Positions 43,372 to 51,555 of a stretch of DNA of 51,555 nt are shown piece by piece. The notes beneath the pieces were generated by a model. The model was not told the origin of the DNA. It made no database searches and saw only the letters and a list, made by a program, of their open reading frames with translations. The translations under genes and the position numbers were made by a program. The stretch's first letter is position 1. Each line of letters starts with the position of its first letter. The stretch covers positions 1 through 51,555 of the forward strand of contig JALUZF010000252.1 of NCBI GenBank assembly GCA_027012135.1, given 5' to 3'. Source of the stretch: Gammaproteobacteria bacterium (GTDB lineage Bacteria > Pseudomonadota > Gammaproteobacteria > GRL18).

Positions 43372-44511
43372 TCAGTGCTTATAAACCTGCATAATAGTTT
43401 CCAGCTCTTTTACAATCTTGTCCTGGTCAATTTGTGGAATGCCTTTTAATTCTTGGTATTCTCTGCCTTCGCGGTGCCCGGTGATCAGTTCATAGACATA
43501 ATTACAGCCTTTCTGGGCAATCGCCTCAATCGTTTCATCGTACTGAAAAGGATCAACATCATCTGTACTGGTGCCAAACCAGAAATCCATACCTTTTTCC
43601 AGGAATTCCTTATAGGGGAGATAATGCGAACCATCACAGGAAAAGTTCAGGCTGATCATACCGTTAATAATATTAATAGAACCAGCACGCAGGTAGATGG
43701 TTTCATCAGCAAAGCGAAGCTGTTTAAAGTACTCAAATATCTTCATAATATCCTCTTCAGGAACTGTAGCCAGTTCAGAATAAGGACGCCGGGGATAGGC
43801 CAGACAGATATCGGGATCATTGAGCTCATTCATGCTCAGAAGTCGATAATTGTATGGGTCGTCAATTAGCCAGATAGTGACGCGGCTGCTGGAAAAATGG
43901 AATTTTCCGTGGAACACACCATGCTCACAAATTAATACCTTCATTAAGGCAAAGACATTATCAATATGGGTGTCCATTTCGCTCTGCAGACGCTGCTGGG
44001 CAAACAGGCCACTGCGAATAGCCGGATCGCCCTTGATCTGCTGCCATTTATAATTTTCTTTATAGAGTTTTTTGGTACCCGGCAGTTCGCGTAAATCAAA
44101 ATCCACCCCAAGATAGCCGATAATGTCATTATCAGTATTTTTAATCACATGAATAGCCGTTACCGAGGGGCGTTTATTATGTTTGCTGATATAGGCTTCG
44201 GAGAGGGAAAAATCTGTATGTTTAAAATCAGCCTGCATATAGGGACGCAGGGAACGATCCCGGTTCAGACTGCTGGCATCAAAACCCTGCCTTAATAAAG
44301 TACTGGTGATCTGAATACCCCGGGCATCCATCACGTATAAATACTTGCTGTACTTAAAATCAGGAAAGGCAGCTCTTAAACGTACCTCCAGTTTTTGCCT
44401 GTCGGGCATATCATCAGCCAGTTTTCTGGCCAGTTCTGCCAGTGGTTTTTTAAGCAGATCCACCAGGTTTTTACGTTGTTCTGCAATGGTTTTCTGTAAT
44501 ACGGTTCTCAT
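43372..44511 (-). CDS. PDC/Cache-type sensor protein without an output domain
   Basis: A 379-residue protein from the ATG at 44511, with AAGG just ahead; the ATG at 44541 has no ribosome site. The first 150 residues look like a PDC/Cache ligand domain: 'LVDLLKKPLAELARKLADDMP', 'FPDFKYSKYLYVMDARGIQITS', 'RDRSLRPYMQ', 'FSLSEAYISKHNKRPSVTAIHVIKN' and 'IIGYLGVDFDLREL', the last being a Cache hallmark. No signal peptide, membrane segment, kinase, GGDEF or methyl-accepting region is seen. The rest (about 175-379) has no recognised domain. Divergent from hemC. Ligand and role unknown. Confidence 0.65.
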   Translation of the reverse strand: MRTVLQKTIAEQRKNLVDLLKKPLAELARKLADDMPDRQKLEVRLRAAFPDFKYSKYLYVMDARGIQITSTLLRQGFDASSLNRDRSLRPYMQADFKHTDFSLSEAYISKHNKRPSVTAIHVIKNTDNDIIGYLGVDFDLRELPGTKKLYKENYKWQQIKGDPAIRSGLFAQQRLQSEMDTHIDNVFALMKVLICEHGVFHGKFHFSSSRVTIWLIDDPYNYRLLSMNELNDPDICLAYPRRPYSELATVPEEDIMKIFEYFKQLRFADETIYLRAGSINIINGMISLNFSCDGSHYLPYKEFLEKGMDFWFGTSTDDVDPFQYDETIEAIAQKGCNYVYELITGHREGREYQELKGIPQIDQDKIVKELETIMQVYKH

Positions 44512-44627
44512 AGGCCTTATTGTATCTTTTTTAATTGGCAATGAGAATGTCTTAAAAATCTGTTAAAATTTCATCTTATTTTTTTCAGGGCTTTTACAAA
44601 GCCGTTATTAACCAGAATAAATCGATT

Positions 44628-45563
44628 ATGACTAAAAAAATTATTAAAATCGCTACCCGTAAAAGCCCCCTGGCCCTGTGGCAGGCCTATTTTGTCCGGG
44701 ATCAATTATTAAAGCATCATAATGATCTGCAGGTGGAACTGGTTAAAATGGTTTCTAAAGGCGATAAGATTCTGGATGTGCCTCTGGCCAAGGTCGGCGG
44801 TAAAGGACTGTTTGTAAAAGAGCTGGAAGCCGGTCTGCTGGCCGGTGATGCCGATATAGCCGTACATTCCATGAAAGATGTTCCGGTGGAATTTCCTGAA
44901 GGACTACACCTGGCGGTGATCTGTGAACGTGAAGATCCGCGCGATGCCTTTGTATCAAACAACTTTGAACAACTGGATGATTTACCACAGGGTGCGGTTG
45001 TGGGTACCTCCAGTCTGCGCCGTCAGAGTCAGTTATTAAAATACCGGCCTGATCTGCAGATAAAATTCCTGCGCGGCAATGTTAATACCCGTCTGCAGAA
45101 ACTGGATAACGGTGAGTATGATGCGATTATTCTGGCTGCCGCCGGTTTAATCCGTCTGGAAATGAAAGAACGTATCCGCAGTTTTCTGACCACTGAGCAA
45201 AGCCTGCCCGCCATGGGACAGGGTGCGGTTGGAATAGAATGCCGTGTTGATGATGAACTTACCCATAAACTGATTGCGCCGCTGGCTCATGAAGAAACCA
45301 CCATCAGACTGACCGCAGAACGTGCTCTGAATAAACGTCTGGAAGGCGGCTGTCAGGTGCCAATTGGCGGTTTTGCAGAACTGGATGGTGATCAGCTCTC
45401 CATGCGCGCCTTTGTGTGCTCACCCGATGGTAAAAACCTGGTGGAAGGCTCTGTTTCCGGCCCGGCAGAAAATGCCGAACAAATGGGCATAGAACTGGCC
45501 GATGACTTATTATCCCAGGGAGCCAGAGAAATTCTGGCCGAAGTGTATAAAAATGGTGTGTAG
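44628..45563 (+). CDS. hemC: Hydroxymethylbilane synthase (porphobilinogen deaminase)
   Basis: A 311-residue enzyme of standard length. It opens '[18 protein letters not shown]', has '[21 protein letters not shown]' and '[11 protein letters not shown]' for substrate binding, and the dipyrromethane cofactor Cys in '[10 protein letters not shown]' near residue 243. It joins four porphobilinogen units to the linear tetrapyrrole, an early step for heme and siroheme. The hemD gene that usually follows is absent; the convergent btuF gene ends 13 bp downstream. Tetrapyrrole synthesis beside B12 uptake may be coincidental. Confidence 0.97.
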   Translation: MTKKIIKIATRKSPLALWQAYFVRDQLLKHHNDLQVELVKMVSKGDKILDVPLAKVGGKGLFVKELEAGLLAGDADIAVHSMKDVPVEFPEGLHLAVICEREDPRDAFVSNNFEQLDDLPQGAVVGTSSLRRQSQLLKYRPDLQIKFLRGNVNTRLQKLDNGEYDAIILAAAGLIRLEMKERIRSFLTTEQSLPAMGQGAVGIECRVDDELTHKLIAPLAHEETTIRLTAERALNKRLEGGCQVPIGGFAELDGDQLSMRAFVCSPDGKNLVEGSVSGPAENAEQMGIELADDLLSQGAREILAEVYKNGV

Positions 45564-45576
45564 AAAATAAAACTGC

Positions 45577-46461
45577 TTAATTTTGTTTCTGAATTAACTT
45601 ACACACTTCCTCAATTCCTAATAAAATCCTTGGTGTATGTCTGACCAGATGATCCGGATTAGCGGCGTATAAGCGTTTGTTTTTTACGGCGCTGAGAAAC
45701 GGCCATTGCTGCCAGCGTTTTAGCCATTGTCTGGATGAGTCTGCCATGCCGGTGGCAATAATAACCTGTGGATCTTTTGCCAGAATGGCCTCAATGGAAG
45801 GGGTGCTGGTTAAGGTTCTGGACTGGGCAAAAACATTGCTTCCACCGCAAAATTCAATGACTTTTGAGATCAGATGCTGTCCGTTTACACTCATTAATGG
45901 GTTATTCCAGATTTGAATAAAAGTGCGGACTGTGGGCCGACTCTGGTTGCTCTGATATTGCCTTTTTAATTCATCAAATTTTTGCTCGAACTGCCGGGCA
46001 CTGGTTTCTGCTTTTTTATCGCTGCCCATTAACGGGCCCAATTTGCGCAGGGTCTCAGGGATGGAAGAAAAATTTTCAGGTTCGGTGATATAGACCTTCA
46101 GGCCCAGAGACTTCAGCTGCCGGATCTGATGTTCCGGATTGCCACTTTGCCAGGCGATAACCAGATCAGGCTGCAGGGCCAGAATTTGTTCTATATCCAG
46201 TGCATCATAACTGCCGATGCGGGGAATCTTTTTCGCTTGTTGCGGATAGTCGCTATAGCTCACTGCTCCGATTAATTTATCGCCGCCGCCGGCAGCAAAG
46301 ACCAGTTCAGTAATTCCCGGAGACAGGCTGATTATCCGTTGTGCCGGTTGTTCCAGACTGATAGTTTGCCAGGTATCATCCTTAATGCTGATTTGAGAAA
46401 ATACTGGTAAGCTAATGAATGTAAATATATAAAGTAAAGTTGTTTGAGTGGCTTTTAACAT
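45577..46461 (-). CDS. btuF: Cobalamin ABC transporter substrate-binding protein
   Basis: A 294-residue periplasmic binding protein with a signal peptide (about 1-22). It has the type III pattern: 'QRIISLSPGITELVFAAGGGDKLIGAV' at the start, 'LALQPDLVIAWQSGNPEHQI', and 'GGSNVFAQSRTLTSTPSIEAIL' in the C-lobe with the 'LAKDPQVIIATG' strand. Position as the last gene of btuB-btuC-btuD-btuF behind a cobalamin riboswitch supports vitamin B12 as ligand; alone, sequence could fit other corrinoid or siderophore receptors. It follows btuD by 10 bp. Confidence 0.9.
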   Translation of the reverse strand: MLKATQTTLLYIFTFISLPVFSQISIKDDTWQTISLEQPAQRIISLSPGITELVFAAGGGDKLIGAVSYSDYPQQAKKIPRIGSYDALDIEQILALQPDLVIAWQSGNPEHQIRQLKSLGLKVYITEPENFSSIPETLRKLGPLMGSDKKAETSARQFEQKFDELKRQYQSNQSRPTVRTFIQIWNNPLMSVNGQHLISKVIEFCGGSNVFAQSRTLTSTPSIEAILAKDPQVIIATGMADSSRQWLKRWQQWPFLSAVKNKRLYAANPDHLVRHTPRILLGIEEVCKLIQKQN

Positions 46462-46471
46462 ATTTCAGGTT

Positions 46472-47263
46472 TCAGGGAGTTGCTATAAAAAGAGTGTGTT
46501 GCTGGTCTGATATTTTTTTTACTTTACATTGATAGAGGCGGCTTAAATTTTCGGTAGTCAGAACCTCATGGGTTTTACCGAAAGTACACTGGCCATTATC
46601 CAGTAATAAAATATGATCACAATAACGCCAGGCCAGATTGGGATCGTGGATGACCATAATACCGCAATGGGTTTTATGCTCTGCTGCAGTGAAGCGGGAT
46701 TGTAATAAGGACAGAATATCCAGCTGGGCTTTAATATCCAGATGATTAACGGGTTCATCCAGCAGGTAATAATCAGGATTCTGGGTCAGCAGGGTGGCCA
46801 GGTTCAGGCGTCTTTTTTCACCCCCGGACAGGGTGCTGATAAAGCGTTCGGATAAGTGCTCAAGGCCAAGCTGTTTAAGTGCCTGATGGGCAATATCTCT
46901 GTCCCGGCTGTTTTCCCACTGTAATGGGTCAACAAAGGGATGGCGTCCGATTAGAGCGGCTTCCATGACCGTACAGGGAAAATTGTATTCATACTCCTGC
47001 AGCATCAGCCCCATTTTTCGGGCTCGTTCAACCGGTTTATAGCTGGATAATGACTGATTATTGAGAATGATTTGTCCCTGATCGGCCTGCCTCAGTCCAG
47101 TCAGGCACTGCAGCAATGTACTTTTGCCCACACCGTTAATGCCCATAACCCCCCAGAATTCGCCGGGTTTAAAGGTCATGTTTAATTGCCGGCAGACGGG
47201 TTTACCGCCAATACTGAGACTGAGTGAGTCAAGCATCAGAGTATTTGCTGAATCGGAAGCCAT
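46472..47263 (-). CDS. btuD: Cobalamin ABC transporter ATP-binding protein
   Basis: A 263-residue ABC ATPase. It has Walker A 'GINGVGKSTLL', signature 'LSGGEKRRLNLA', Walker B 'YYLLDEPVNHLD' and the switch His in 'MVIHDPNLAWRYC'. It powers the BtuC permease for uptake of B12 across the inner membrane. Its start overlaps the stop of btuC by one base (TAATG), so the two subunits are translationally coupled. Confidence 0.93.
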   Translation of the reverse strand: MASDSANTLMLDSLSLSIGGKPVCRQLNMTFKPGEFWGVMGINGVGKSTLLQCLTGLRQADQGQIILNNQSLSSYKPVERARKMGLMLQEYEYNFPCTVMEAALIGRHPFVDPLQWENSRDRDIAHQALKQLGLEHLSERFISTLSGGEKRRLNLATLLTQNPDYYLLDEPVNHLDIKAQLDILSLLQSRFTAAEHKTHCGIMVIHDPNLAWRYCDHILLLDNGQCTFGKTHEVLTTENLSRLYQCKVKKISDQQHTLFIATP

Positions 47264-48237
47264 TATTGGCTCCTTCTAAGCAGGTAGAGAAACAGGGGTA
47301 CACCAATTAAAGCAGTTAAAACCCCCACGGGCAGCTGCTGTGGAGCCAGTACGGTTCGCGCCAGGGTGTCGGCAATGACCAGTAATGAGCCTCCGGTCAG
47401 GACACTGGCCGGGATCAGCAGACGGTGATCCGTGCCGCTGAGCAGACGTACCAGATGAGGTATAACCAGACCGACAAAGCCGATGCTGCCCGCCAGTGAA
47501 ATTGCACCGGCAGTCAGCAGAGAGGATAAAAAGAAAATTATATTACGCAGTTTTCGGGTGTCGACACCCAGACTGCCGGCCTGCAGATCACCCCAGAGCA
47601 GAATATTCAGCTGCCGACTGATCAGCAAAGAGCCTGCCAGACCAAGCAGTAAGATAATAAAAGCGGGCAGAACAGGACGGTTATAGCTTAAATCCCCCAT
47701 TAGCCAGAACAGCATCCCATGTATTCTTTCCGCCGGTGCAATCACCAGTACAAAACTGATCAGAGCACCCCATCCGGAAGCCAGAATAATACCCGTCAGC
47801 AATAACCGGGAAATGGTCCAGCTGCCCCTGGCGTGTGCAAAACTAAATACCAGTACAATGGAAATTAAAGCCCCCAGAAAGGCACTGCCGGTTAACCAGG
47901 TACTGCTCAACCCGGCCAGCATGGACAATAAGGCCGCCAGAGCCGCACCGCCGGACACCCCCAGTACATAGGGATCGGCCAACGGATTTCTGAGTAATAC
48001 CTGCATTAATACTCCGGCCAGAGATAATAAGCCACCGGCAGTAAAGGCGGCCAAGGCTCTGGGCAGGCGCAAATCAAAAATCAGGCTGTAGTGAAAAGGG
48101 GAAAGGGGACTGCCGGTCAGTGAAAACAGTTCCTGAACAGGAACAGACACTGAACCGGTCAGCAGCGCAAAAATAAAACTGATAAGGGAAAGTAAGACCA
48201 GAGCCAGCAGAAAAAATACAGGATGTTTTTTTAACAT
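47263..48237 (-). CDS. btuC: Cobalamin ABC transporter permease
   Basis: A 324-residue FecCD/BtuC-type permease with about ten membrane segments. Family landmarks are 'LRLPRALAAFTAGGLLSLAGVLMQVLLRNPLA'-type start (residues 57-88), 'PYVLGVSGGAAL' and 'IGFVGLVIPHLVRLLSGTDHR' near residue 245, which couples to BtuD. It forms the B12 channel. It follows btuB by 42 bp in the riboswitch-controlled unit. Confidence 0.94.
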   Translation of the reverse strand: MLKKHPVFFLLALVLLSLISFIFALLTGSVSVPVQELFSLTGSPLSPFHYSLIFDLRLPRALAAFTAGGLLSLAGVLMQVLLRNPLADPYVLGVSGGAALAALLSMLAGLSSTWLTGSAFLGALISIVLVFSFAHARGSWTISRLLLTGIILASGWGALISFVLVIAPAERIHGMLFWLMGDLSYNRPVLPAFIILLLGLAGSLLISRQLNILLWGDLQAGSLGVDTRKLRNIIFFLSSLLTAGAISLAGSIGFVGLVIPHLVRLLSGTDHRLLIPASVLTGGSLLVIADTLARTVLAPQQLPVGVLTALIGVPLFLYLLRRSQ

Positions 48238-48279
48238 AACATCTCATTGTGTATTAATTCTGCTGTTCCGGCCATGGTA

Positions 48280-50160
48280 TTACATTTTGTAATGGATGGA
48301 TGCAAAGGCAAAACGTTCCTGGGCTTTGTAAGGTAGTTTATTACCATAAGTCTGCTGTGTTGTGGCATACTCTTTATCAAAAAGATTATCCACTTTAGCC
48401 TTAATAGTCCAGTTTTTTGTCAACTCCCATGAGCCGCGAATATTCATAATACCGTAACCTGCAAGCGTATTAGTATTATTTGCATCAAGATAGCGTTTGG
48501 ATGCTGCAATAACCGATGCACCATAAGTAAAGTTTTTATAATGATTGTCTATATCCAGCCGGAAAGTATCTCTACTGCGATTAGTCAGATAGTTTCCGGT
48601 ATCATCATTTTCTGGATTGGTATGTGAATAACTGGATTGAATCTTCCAGCCAAACAACTCTGTTCCCAAAGTCAGTTCAAGTCCATTTATTTTGGCTTTA
48701 TTGATATTATCAGCTCTGAATGTGGAAAAATTAGTAGCAATAAGGTTTCTAATGCTGGTGGTATAAAAATTAGCTGACCAGCTGACAGAATTAAATTGAC
48801 CATTCAAGCCAAAATCAAAACTTTCAGAAGTTTCAGGGTTTAAATCTGCTGTACCATAAAACGGGTAGTATAACTGATTAAAAGTAGGAGCTCTGTAAGC
48901 CCGGCCATAAGAAGTTGTAACGCGAACATGTTTATCAAGGTTAAAGCCAATACCAATGTTACCTGTATTATGGCTGCCAAATTGCTCATTATCATCATAA
49001 CGCCAGGCCGCTTTAAGCTCAAAAATATCTCCATAATACTGGTACTGTGTAAACGTGCCTTTTGTCCAGCGGCTATCTTCAGCATAGTCTGTGGTGCTGT
49101 CAACTGATTCATCAAGATAATCAAAACCAATAGTTAAAATATCTTTATCTCTAATTATAAAATCATTTTTCCAGGAGACATTGTCTTTGGTGGTATCAAA
49201 CTGAGTTTTTTTCAGCGAAGTACCAAAAAAAGGTAACTGATAGTTATCACTTTCATCTTTACTTTGACCAATTAATAGCTGAGAAGACCAGATGTCATTT
49301 ATTTTCAGGTCAGCAACAATAGAGGCAACCTGTTGTTTAAACTCTGTGCGGGTTCTGGTCGTGGCCAGGGTCAGACCATTAGTGTAATCATACTGGTTTT
49401 CACCATCAGCCATGAGGTAACTGCCGCTTAAAGTAAACTGTTCGTTAAATTTATGATATCCATTGATAGAAACAGACGTATTATCAAAGCCGTCATCATC
49501 ATTATCTGCATTGGCAGGATCAGGATTTCCCAGAAAATCATAACCACTAGAGTCAATATATCCGATGCCAAGGTTTATATTTGAAGTTTCATTGCCGTAA
49601 CCAAAGCCTATATTGCTTTCAGTGGTACTGTCAGTACCATATCCGGTGTTGGCATAAAATGATTGCCCCCTGATATCCTTACGGGTAAAAATCTGGATTA
49701 TACCTCCTATGGCACTGCTGCCATATAAACTGGACTGTGGCCCGCGCACCACTTCAATACGTTCTATCTGAGAAACAGGAATATATTGAAATGGTGTAGT
49801 ACCTAGGGTAGCTGAACCATAAGGTACGCCGTCAACCAGTACCAGGACCTGGTCACTATTGGTACCACGCATATAAATACTGGTATTACTGCCTAAACCG
49901 CCATTGGTTGAAATATCAACTCCCGGTGTGGATTTTAAAACATCCACAACAGACTGGGCCTGCAGGCGATCAATATCCTTGCGGGTAATAATAGTAACCG
50001 GTGCAATGGTTTCATCTACCGTATTAGCGGTTCGGTTGGCCGTAACAATAATTTCAGGAATTTCTTCTGCATGAGCCTGGATTAATAATAATGGAGTTAA
50101 AAACAGGCTAAGCGCCGAAAGGGTCTGGATGGCAGGTGTTCCGGGTATTTTGTACAACAT
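48280..50160 (-). CDS. btuB: TonB-dependent vitamin B12 receptor
   Basis: A 626-residue outer membrane receptor from the ATG at 50160, chosen because AAGGA lies 7 bases ahead; an in-frame GTG at 50178 would overlap that site. After a signal peptide (about 1-31, ending 'QAHAE') comes the TonB box region 'EIPEIIVTANR', the plug ('VVDVLKSTPGVDISTNGGLG', 'VLVLVDGVPYGSA', 'IERIEVVRGPQSSLYGSSAIGG') and a 22-strand barrel ending in a C-terminal 'FASIHYKM'. Asp-rich 'NADNDDDGFDN' in an outer loop may bind calcium as in BtuB. First gene of the B12 uptake operon, under the cobalamin riboswitch. Confidence 0.93.
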   Translation of the reverse strand: MLYKIPGTPAIQTLSALSLFLTPLLLIQAHAEEIPEIIVTANRTANTVDETIAPVTIITRKDIDRLQAQSVVDVLKSTPGVDISTNGGLGSNTSIYMRGTNSDQVLVLVDGVPYGSATLGTTPFQYIPVSQIERIEVVRGPQSSLYGSSAIGGIIQIFTRKDIRGQSFYANTGYGTDSTTESNIGFGYGNETSNINLGIGYIDSSGYDFLGNPDPANADNDDDGFDNTSVSINGYHKFNEQFTLSGSYLMADGENQYDYTNGLTLATTRTRTEFKQQVASIVADLKINDIWSSQLLIGQSKDESDNYQLPFFGTSLKKTQFDTTKDNVSWKNDFIIRDKDILTIGFDYLDESVDSTTDYAEDSRWTKGTFTQYQYYGDIFELKAAWRYDDNEQFGSHNTGNIGIGFNLDKHVRVTTSYGRAYRAPTFNQLYYPFYGTADLNPETSESFDFGLNGQFNSVSWSANFYTTSIRNLIATNFSTFRADNINKAKINGLELTLGTELFGWKIQSSYSHTNPENDDTGNYLTNRSRDTFRLDIDNHYKNFTYGASVIAASKRYLDANNTNTLAGYGIMNIRGSWELTKNWTIKAKVDNLFDKEYATTQQTYGNKLPYKAQERFAFASIHYKM

Positions 50161-50292
50161 GATCTGATCCTTGTTCACACGCCCCGTGTGAGTAAATAAT
50201 TAAAAAAATTCAGTGGGGGCGTAACAGGGTTCAGGGGAAGATGTGCAATAAACAACCTGACCCGGCTCGCCCTCCGCAAGCATAACAGGTGA

Positions 50293-50491
50293 TTTTTATG
50301 GTCGGTCTCCGGGCTTATGCAGTGCCTTAATGCTTAAAAAGAATAAAGCATTAAGCAGTCAAAAGCGCCTTCCCATATCATAAAGATACAGTGGCGATTA
50401 CTTTCGTACTTGCAATTACCGTTGCGGGGGCAGCGCTGGATTTACACCAGCTTCCCAGTCATACGCTAATGAATTTGGGTTACCATAAAAA
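50293..50491 (-). promoter_or_regulatory. Cobalamin riboswitch ahead of btuB
   Basis: Read on the minus strand, the segment has all landmarks of the adenosylcobalamin aptamer: 'GGGAAGCTGGTGTAAATCC', 'GCTGCCCCCGCAACGGTAA', 'GGGAAGGCG' and the B12 box 'AAGCCCGGAGACC'. The P1 stem closes with a perfect 10-bp pairing of 50482-50491 and 50293-50302. Between aptamer and btuB lie a small hairpin 'CACACGGGGCGTGTG' just ahead of the ribosome site and a U7 tract (50208-50202), either of which could be the expression switch. B12 binding should lower btuB-btuC-btuD-btuF expression. Confidence 0.96.
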
Positions 50492-50500
50492 TGTGTCGGT

Positions 50501-50529
50501 ATTCTATTAGTCTGTGCTTATAGTGTCAA
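50501..50529 (-). promoter_or_regulatory. Sigma-70 promoter of the B12 uptake operon
   Basis: On the minus strand TTGACA (50529-50524) is followed after exactly 17 bases by TAGAAT (50506-50501). The predicted start near 50494 lies a few bases ahead of the riboswitch P1 stem, so transcript and aptamer ends agree well. Confidence 0.8.
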
Positions 50530-50560
50530 ATCAGCCAGGAAATTATGAATAATATTCATA

Positions 50561-50974
50561 TTACTTAAAAAAAAGTAAAGCGGCGACTTTGCGGTATTCT
50601 GAGGTAAGAATATTAAAAGTCCTGCAGGCGGCACCATTGTCCATAAAGTCTATGGCCAGGCCATTCTGTTTAATGGTTTTTAATAAATCTATATCCGGGA
50701 AACGGGTGGTTGAGCCGGTGCCGATTAAAAAAATATCGGCATCAAACTGCTGCAGGGTTTCAATACACTGGTGATTAAAACGTTCAAACTGCTGTGGAAA
50801 GTGTTCCTGTGATAATTGATCCTTAAATACCAGGCAGGTGCTGTCAATGGTAACAAAGTCATCTTCTGTTGAATCACTGGTATGAATATTCCGGTTGGGC
50901 TTAATCAGGCGGGCGGAATCCTTATCATAGGAATGAAAAGAATAAGCATCGGCAATGGTTTCAATCTGTAGCAT
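50561..50974 (-). CDS. Mth938-like domain protein (DUF498 family)
   Basis: A 137-residue soluble protein of the Mth938/NDUFAF3 fold. The family pattern is seen in 'YSFHSYDKDSARLI', 'FDADIFLIGTGSTTRFP', 'GLAIDFMDNGAACRTFNIL' and the final 'RKVAALLFF'. The eukaryotic relative helps assemble respiratory complex I; the bacterial role is unclear. It lies upstream of the btuB promoter on the same strand. Family call is firm, function open. Confidence 0.9.
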   Translation of the reverse strand: MLQIETIADAYSFHSYDKDSARLIKPNRNIHTSDSTEDDFVTIDSTCLVFKDQLSQEHFPQQFERFNHQCIETLQQFDADIFLIGTGSTTRFPDIDLLKTIKQNGLAIDFMDNGAACRTFNILTSEYRKVAALLFFK

Positions 50975-51123
50975 AATTTTATCACTTTAAAACATTTGGA
51001 CGGATAGTATTTTGAGCAAATTATACTCCAAAGTCATCTGTTTTAACGGGATTTATCAGAAACAGCCTGAAATATGCAGGGTGGAAGCATACTTTTAATG
51101 ATTCTCATTTAGACGCAAATACC

Positions 51124-51262
51124 GTATCCATTGGTCGCACCCCTTGCTGAAGACGTCGTGAATCCATCCATGGAGGCTTTTCGGCAGCAGGGGCAATAAA
51201 TTGCTTCTGCATTTATTGTCCCTGCTGCCGAAACTTCATCAAGAAGCACGGCCAATGGATAC
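51124..51262. repeat. 139-bp palindromic (MITE-like) element
   Basis: The outer arms 51124-51137 and 51249-51262 are inverted copies with one mismatch over 14 bp. Inner arms at about 51179-51200 and 51212-51233 pair over 22 bp with one mismatch around an 11-base loop. Weak pairing continues between the two stems, with extra sequence on the left side ('GAATCCATCCATGGAGGC'). It lies in the 471-bp gap between the Mth938-like and AlaC-type genes. The rest of that gap holds a promoter for the rightward gene and no reading frame I would trust. Confidence 0.75.
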
Positions 51263-51349
51263 TTAGAGGTTATAAATTTTAAATTGTGCATATTTTAACC
51301 AAAGTATGATCCGGTCCTGTTGAAATATGCAAAAAAGCTTATTTATTGA

Positions 51350-51378
51350 TTGACAGGGGAGAGCTGGATTAGTATTTT
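51350..51378 (+). promoter_or_regulatory. Promoter of the AlaC-type aminotransferase gene
   Basis: TTGACA (51350-51355) is followed after 17 bases by TATTTT (51373-51378). This would give a leader of about 60 nt ahead of the TTG start at 51446. Confidence 0.6.
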
Positions 51379-51445
51379 TACAGGTTTTAATTTAAGCTTA
51401 CTATAAACTAATACAACAATTTACATTTTTTCCGAGGCCAGTTTT

Positions 51446-51555
51446 TTGAACGACGATTTTCAGCGAATAAAACGTTTACCCCCCTATGTTTTTAATATTG
51501 TCAATGAACTAAAAGCTAAAGCACGGGCTCGGGGCGAAGACATTATTGATTTTGG
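51446..51555 (+). CDS. alaC: AlaC-type aminotransferase (partial, N-terminus only)
   Basis: The frame opens with TTG at 51446, eight bases after a GAGG ribosome site, and is cut by the window edge after 36 codons. The visible part has '[19 protein letters not shown]' and '[10 protein letters not shown]', the highly conserved opening of the PLP-dependent alanine/glutamate aminotransferases of the AlaC group, which also starts the gene ahead of hom in many proteobacteria. No ATG fits better. The PLP lysine and remaining domains lie outside the window. Confidence 0.82.
   Translation, partial: MNDDFQRIKRLPPYVFNIVNELKAKARARGEDIIDF

Noticed and set aside
50160-50178. GTG at 50178 as the btuB start
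   Set aside because: It lies upstream of the AAGGA ribosome site, which is placed 7 bases before the ATG at 50160.
51109-51291. 60-codon minus-strand frame in the gap before the aminotransferase gene
   Set aside because: It coincides with the 139-bp palindromic element and has no ribosome site or recognisable protein pattern.

Overview
The window reads as a chromosomal segment of a gammaproteobacterium. The evidence is the set of core genes and their order: ffs-dnaX-ybaB-recR, orn next to rsgA, hda with the DUF2069 and wrbA genes, slyX, hemC, and a btuB-btuC-btuD-btuF set behind a cobalamin riboswitch. Several genes point to sulfur oxidation: a SoxK-like (SoxXA-binding) lipoprotein, SoxW-like and TlpA-like periplasmic thioredoxins, and a secreted Gly/Tyr/Asn-rich protein resembling sulfur globule proteins. 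Genus cannot be fixed from the sequence alone. No tRNA, rRNA, CRISPR array, transposase or prophage module was seen.

Layout. 1-3.4 kb: a TRAP transporter operon (dctP, dctQ, dctM) followed by a GlcG/HbpS-like gene cut by the window edge; a 20-bp hairpin with a U tract separates dctP from dctQM. 3.4-8.4 kb: a small secreted Arg/Tyr-rich protein and a 1495-residue AsmA-like protein. 8.5-12.5 kb: a tight signalling operon of a REC-PAS-HD-GYP protein, a SCO-like copper/thiol protein and a membrane hybrid histidine kinase. 12.7-16.6 kb: an acidic orphan protein, the 4.5S RNA gene, a 162-bp palindromic element, then dnaX-ybaB-recR. 16.6-21.5 kb: an HDOD protein, a DUF4124 protein, and a GMC dehydrogenase with its Tat-exported small subunit and a periplasmic thioredoxin. 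21.7-28.1 kb: a GH24-like muramidase, rsgA, a small cytochrome c, a Ste24-type protease, orn, a Rossmann-fold protein, a CheV-type coupling protein and slyX. 28.2-36.1 kb: a BaiN/YhiN flavoprotein, a nitroreductase, small secreted proteins, a DUF2892 protein and Crp/Fnr regulator with a palindromic operator candidate, a D-cysteine desulfhydrase-like enzyme, hda, a DUF2069 protein and wrbA.

36.1-41.3 kb is the most lineage-specific stretch: soxK-like lipoprotein with its terminator, an N-terminally truncated yihY, two thioredoxins, a TolC-type outer membrane protein with G8 and T9 tracts in its signal peptide, a short HlyD-type adaptor, and the sulfur-globule-like protein with a pentapeptide-repeat tail. 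41.3-44.5 kb holds a membrane GGDEF-EAL protein and a PDC-type sensor protein. 44.6 kb to the end holds hemC, the vitamin B12 uptake operon, a Mth938-domain protein, a 139-bp palindromic element and the start of an AlaC-type aminotransferase.

Common threads are envelope redox chemistry (thioredoxins, SCO, cytochrome c, GMC dehydrogenase), cyclic-di-GMP signalling (HD-GYP, GGDEF-EAL) and nutrient uptake (TRAP, B12). Intergenic palindromic repeats recur: two long elements of 140-160 bp, one 70-bp hairpin, two copies of a CCCTCTCC-type repeat and two copies of a short GCAT-centred palindrome. Functional statements rest on recognising motifs by eye; no database search was possible.
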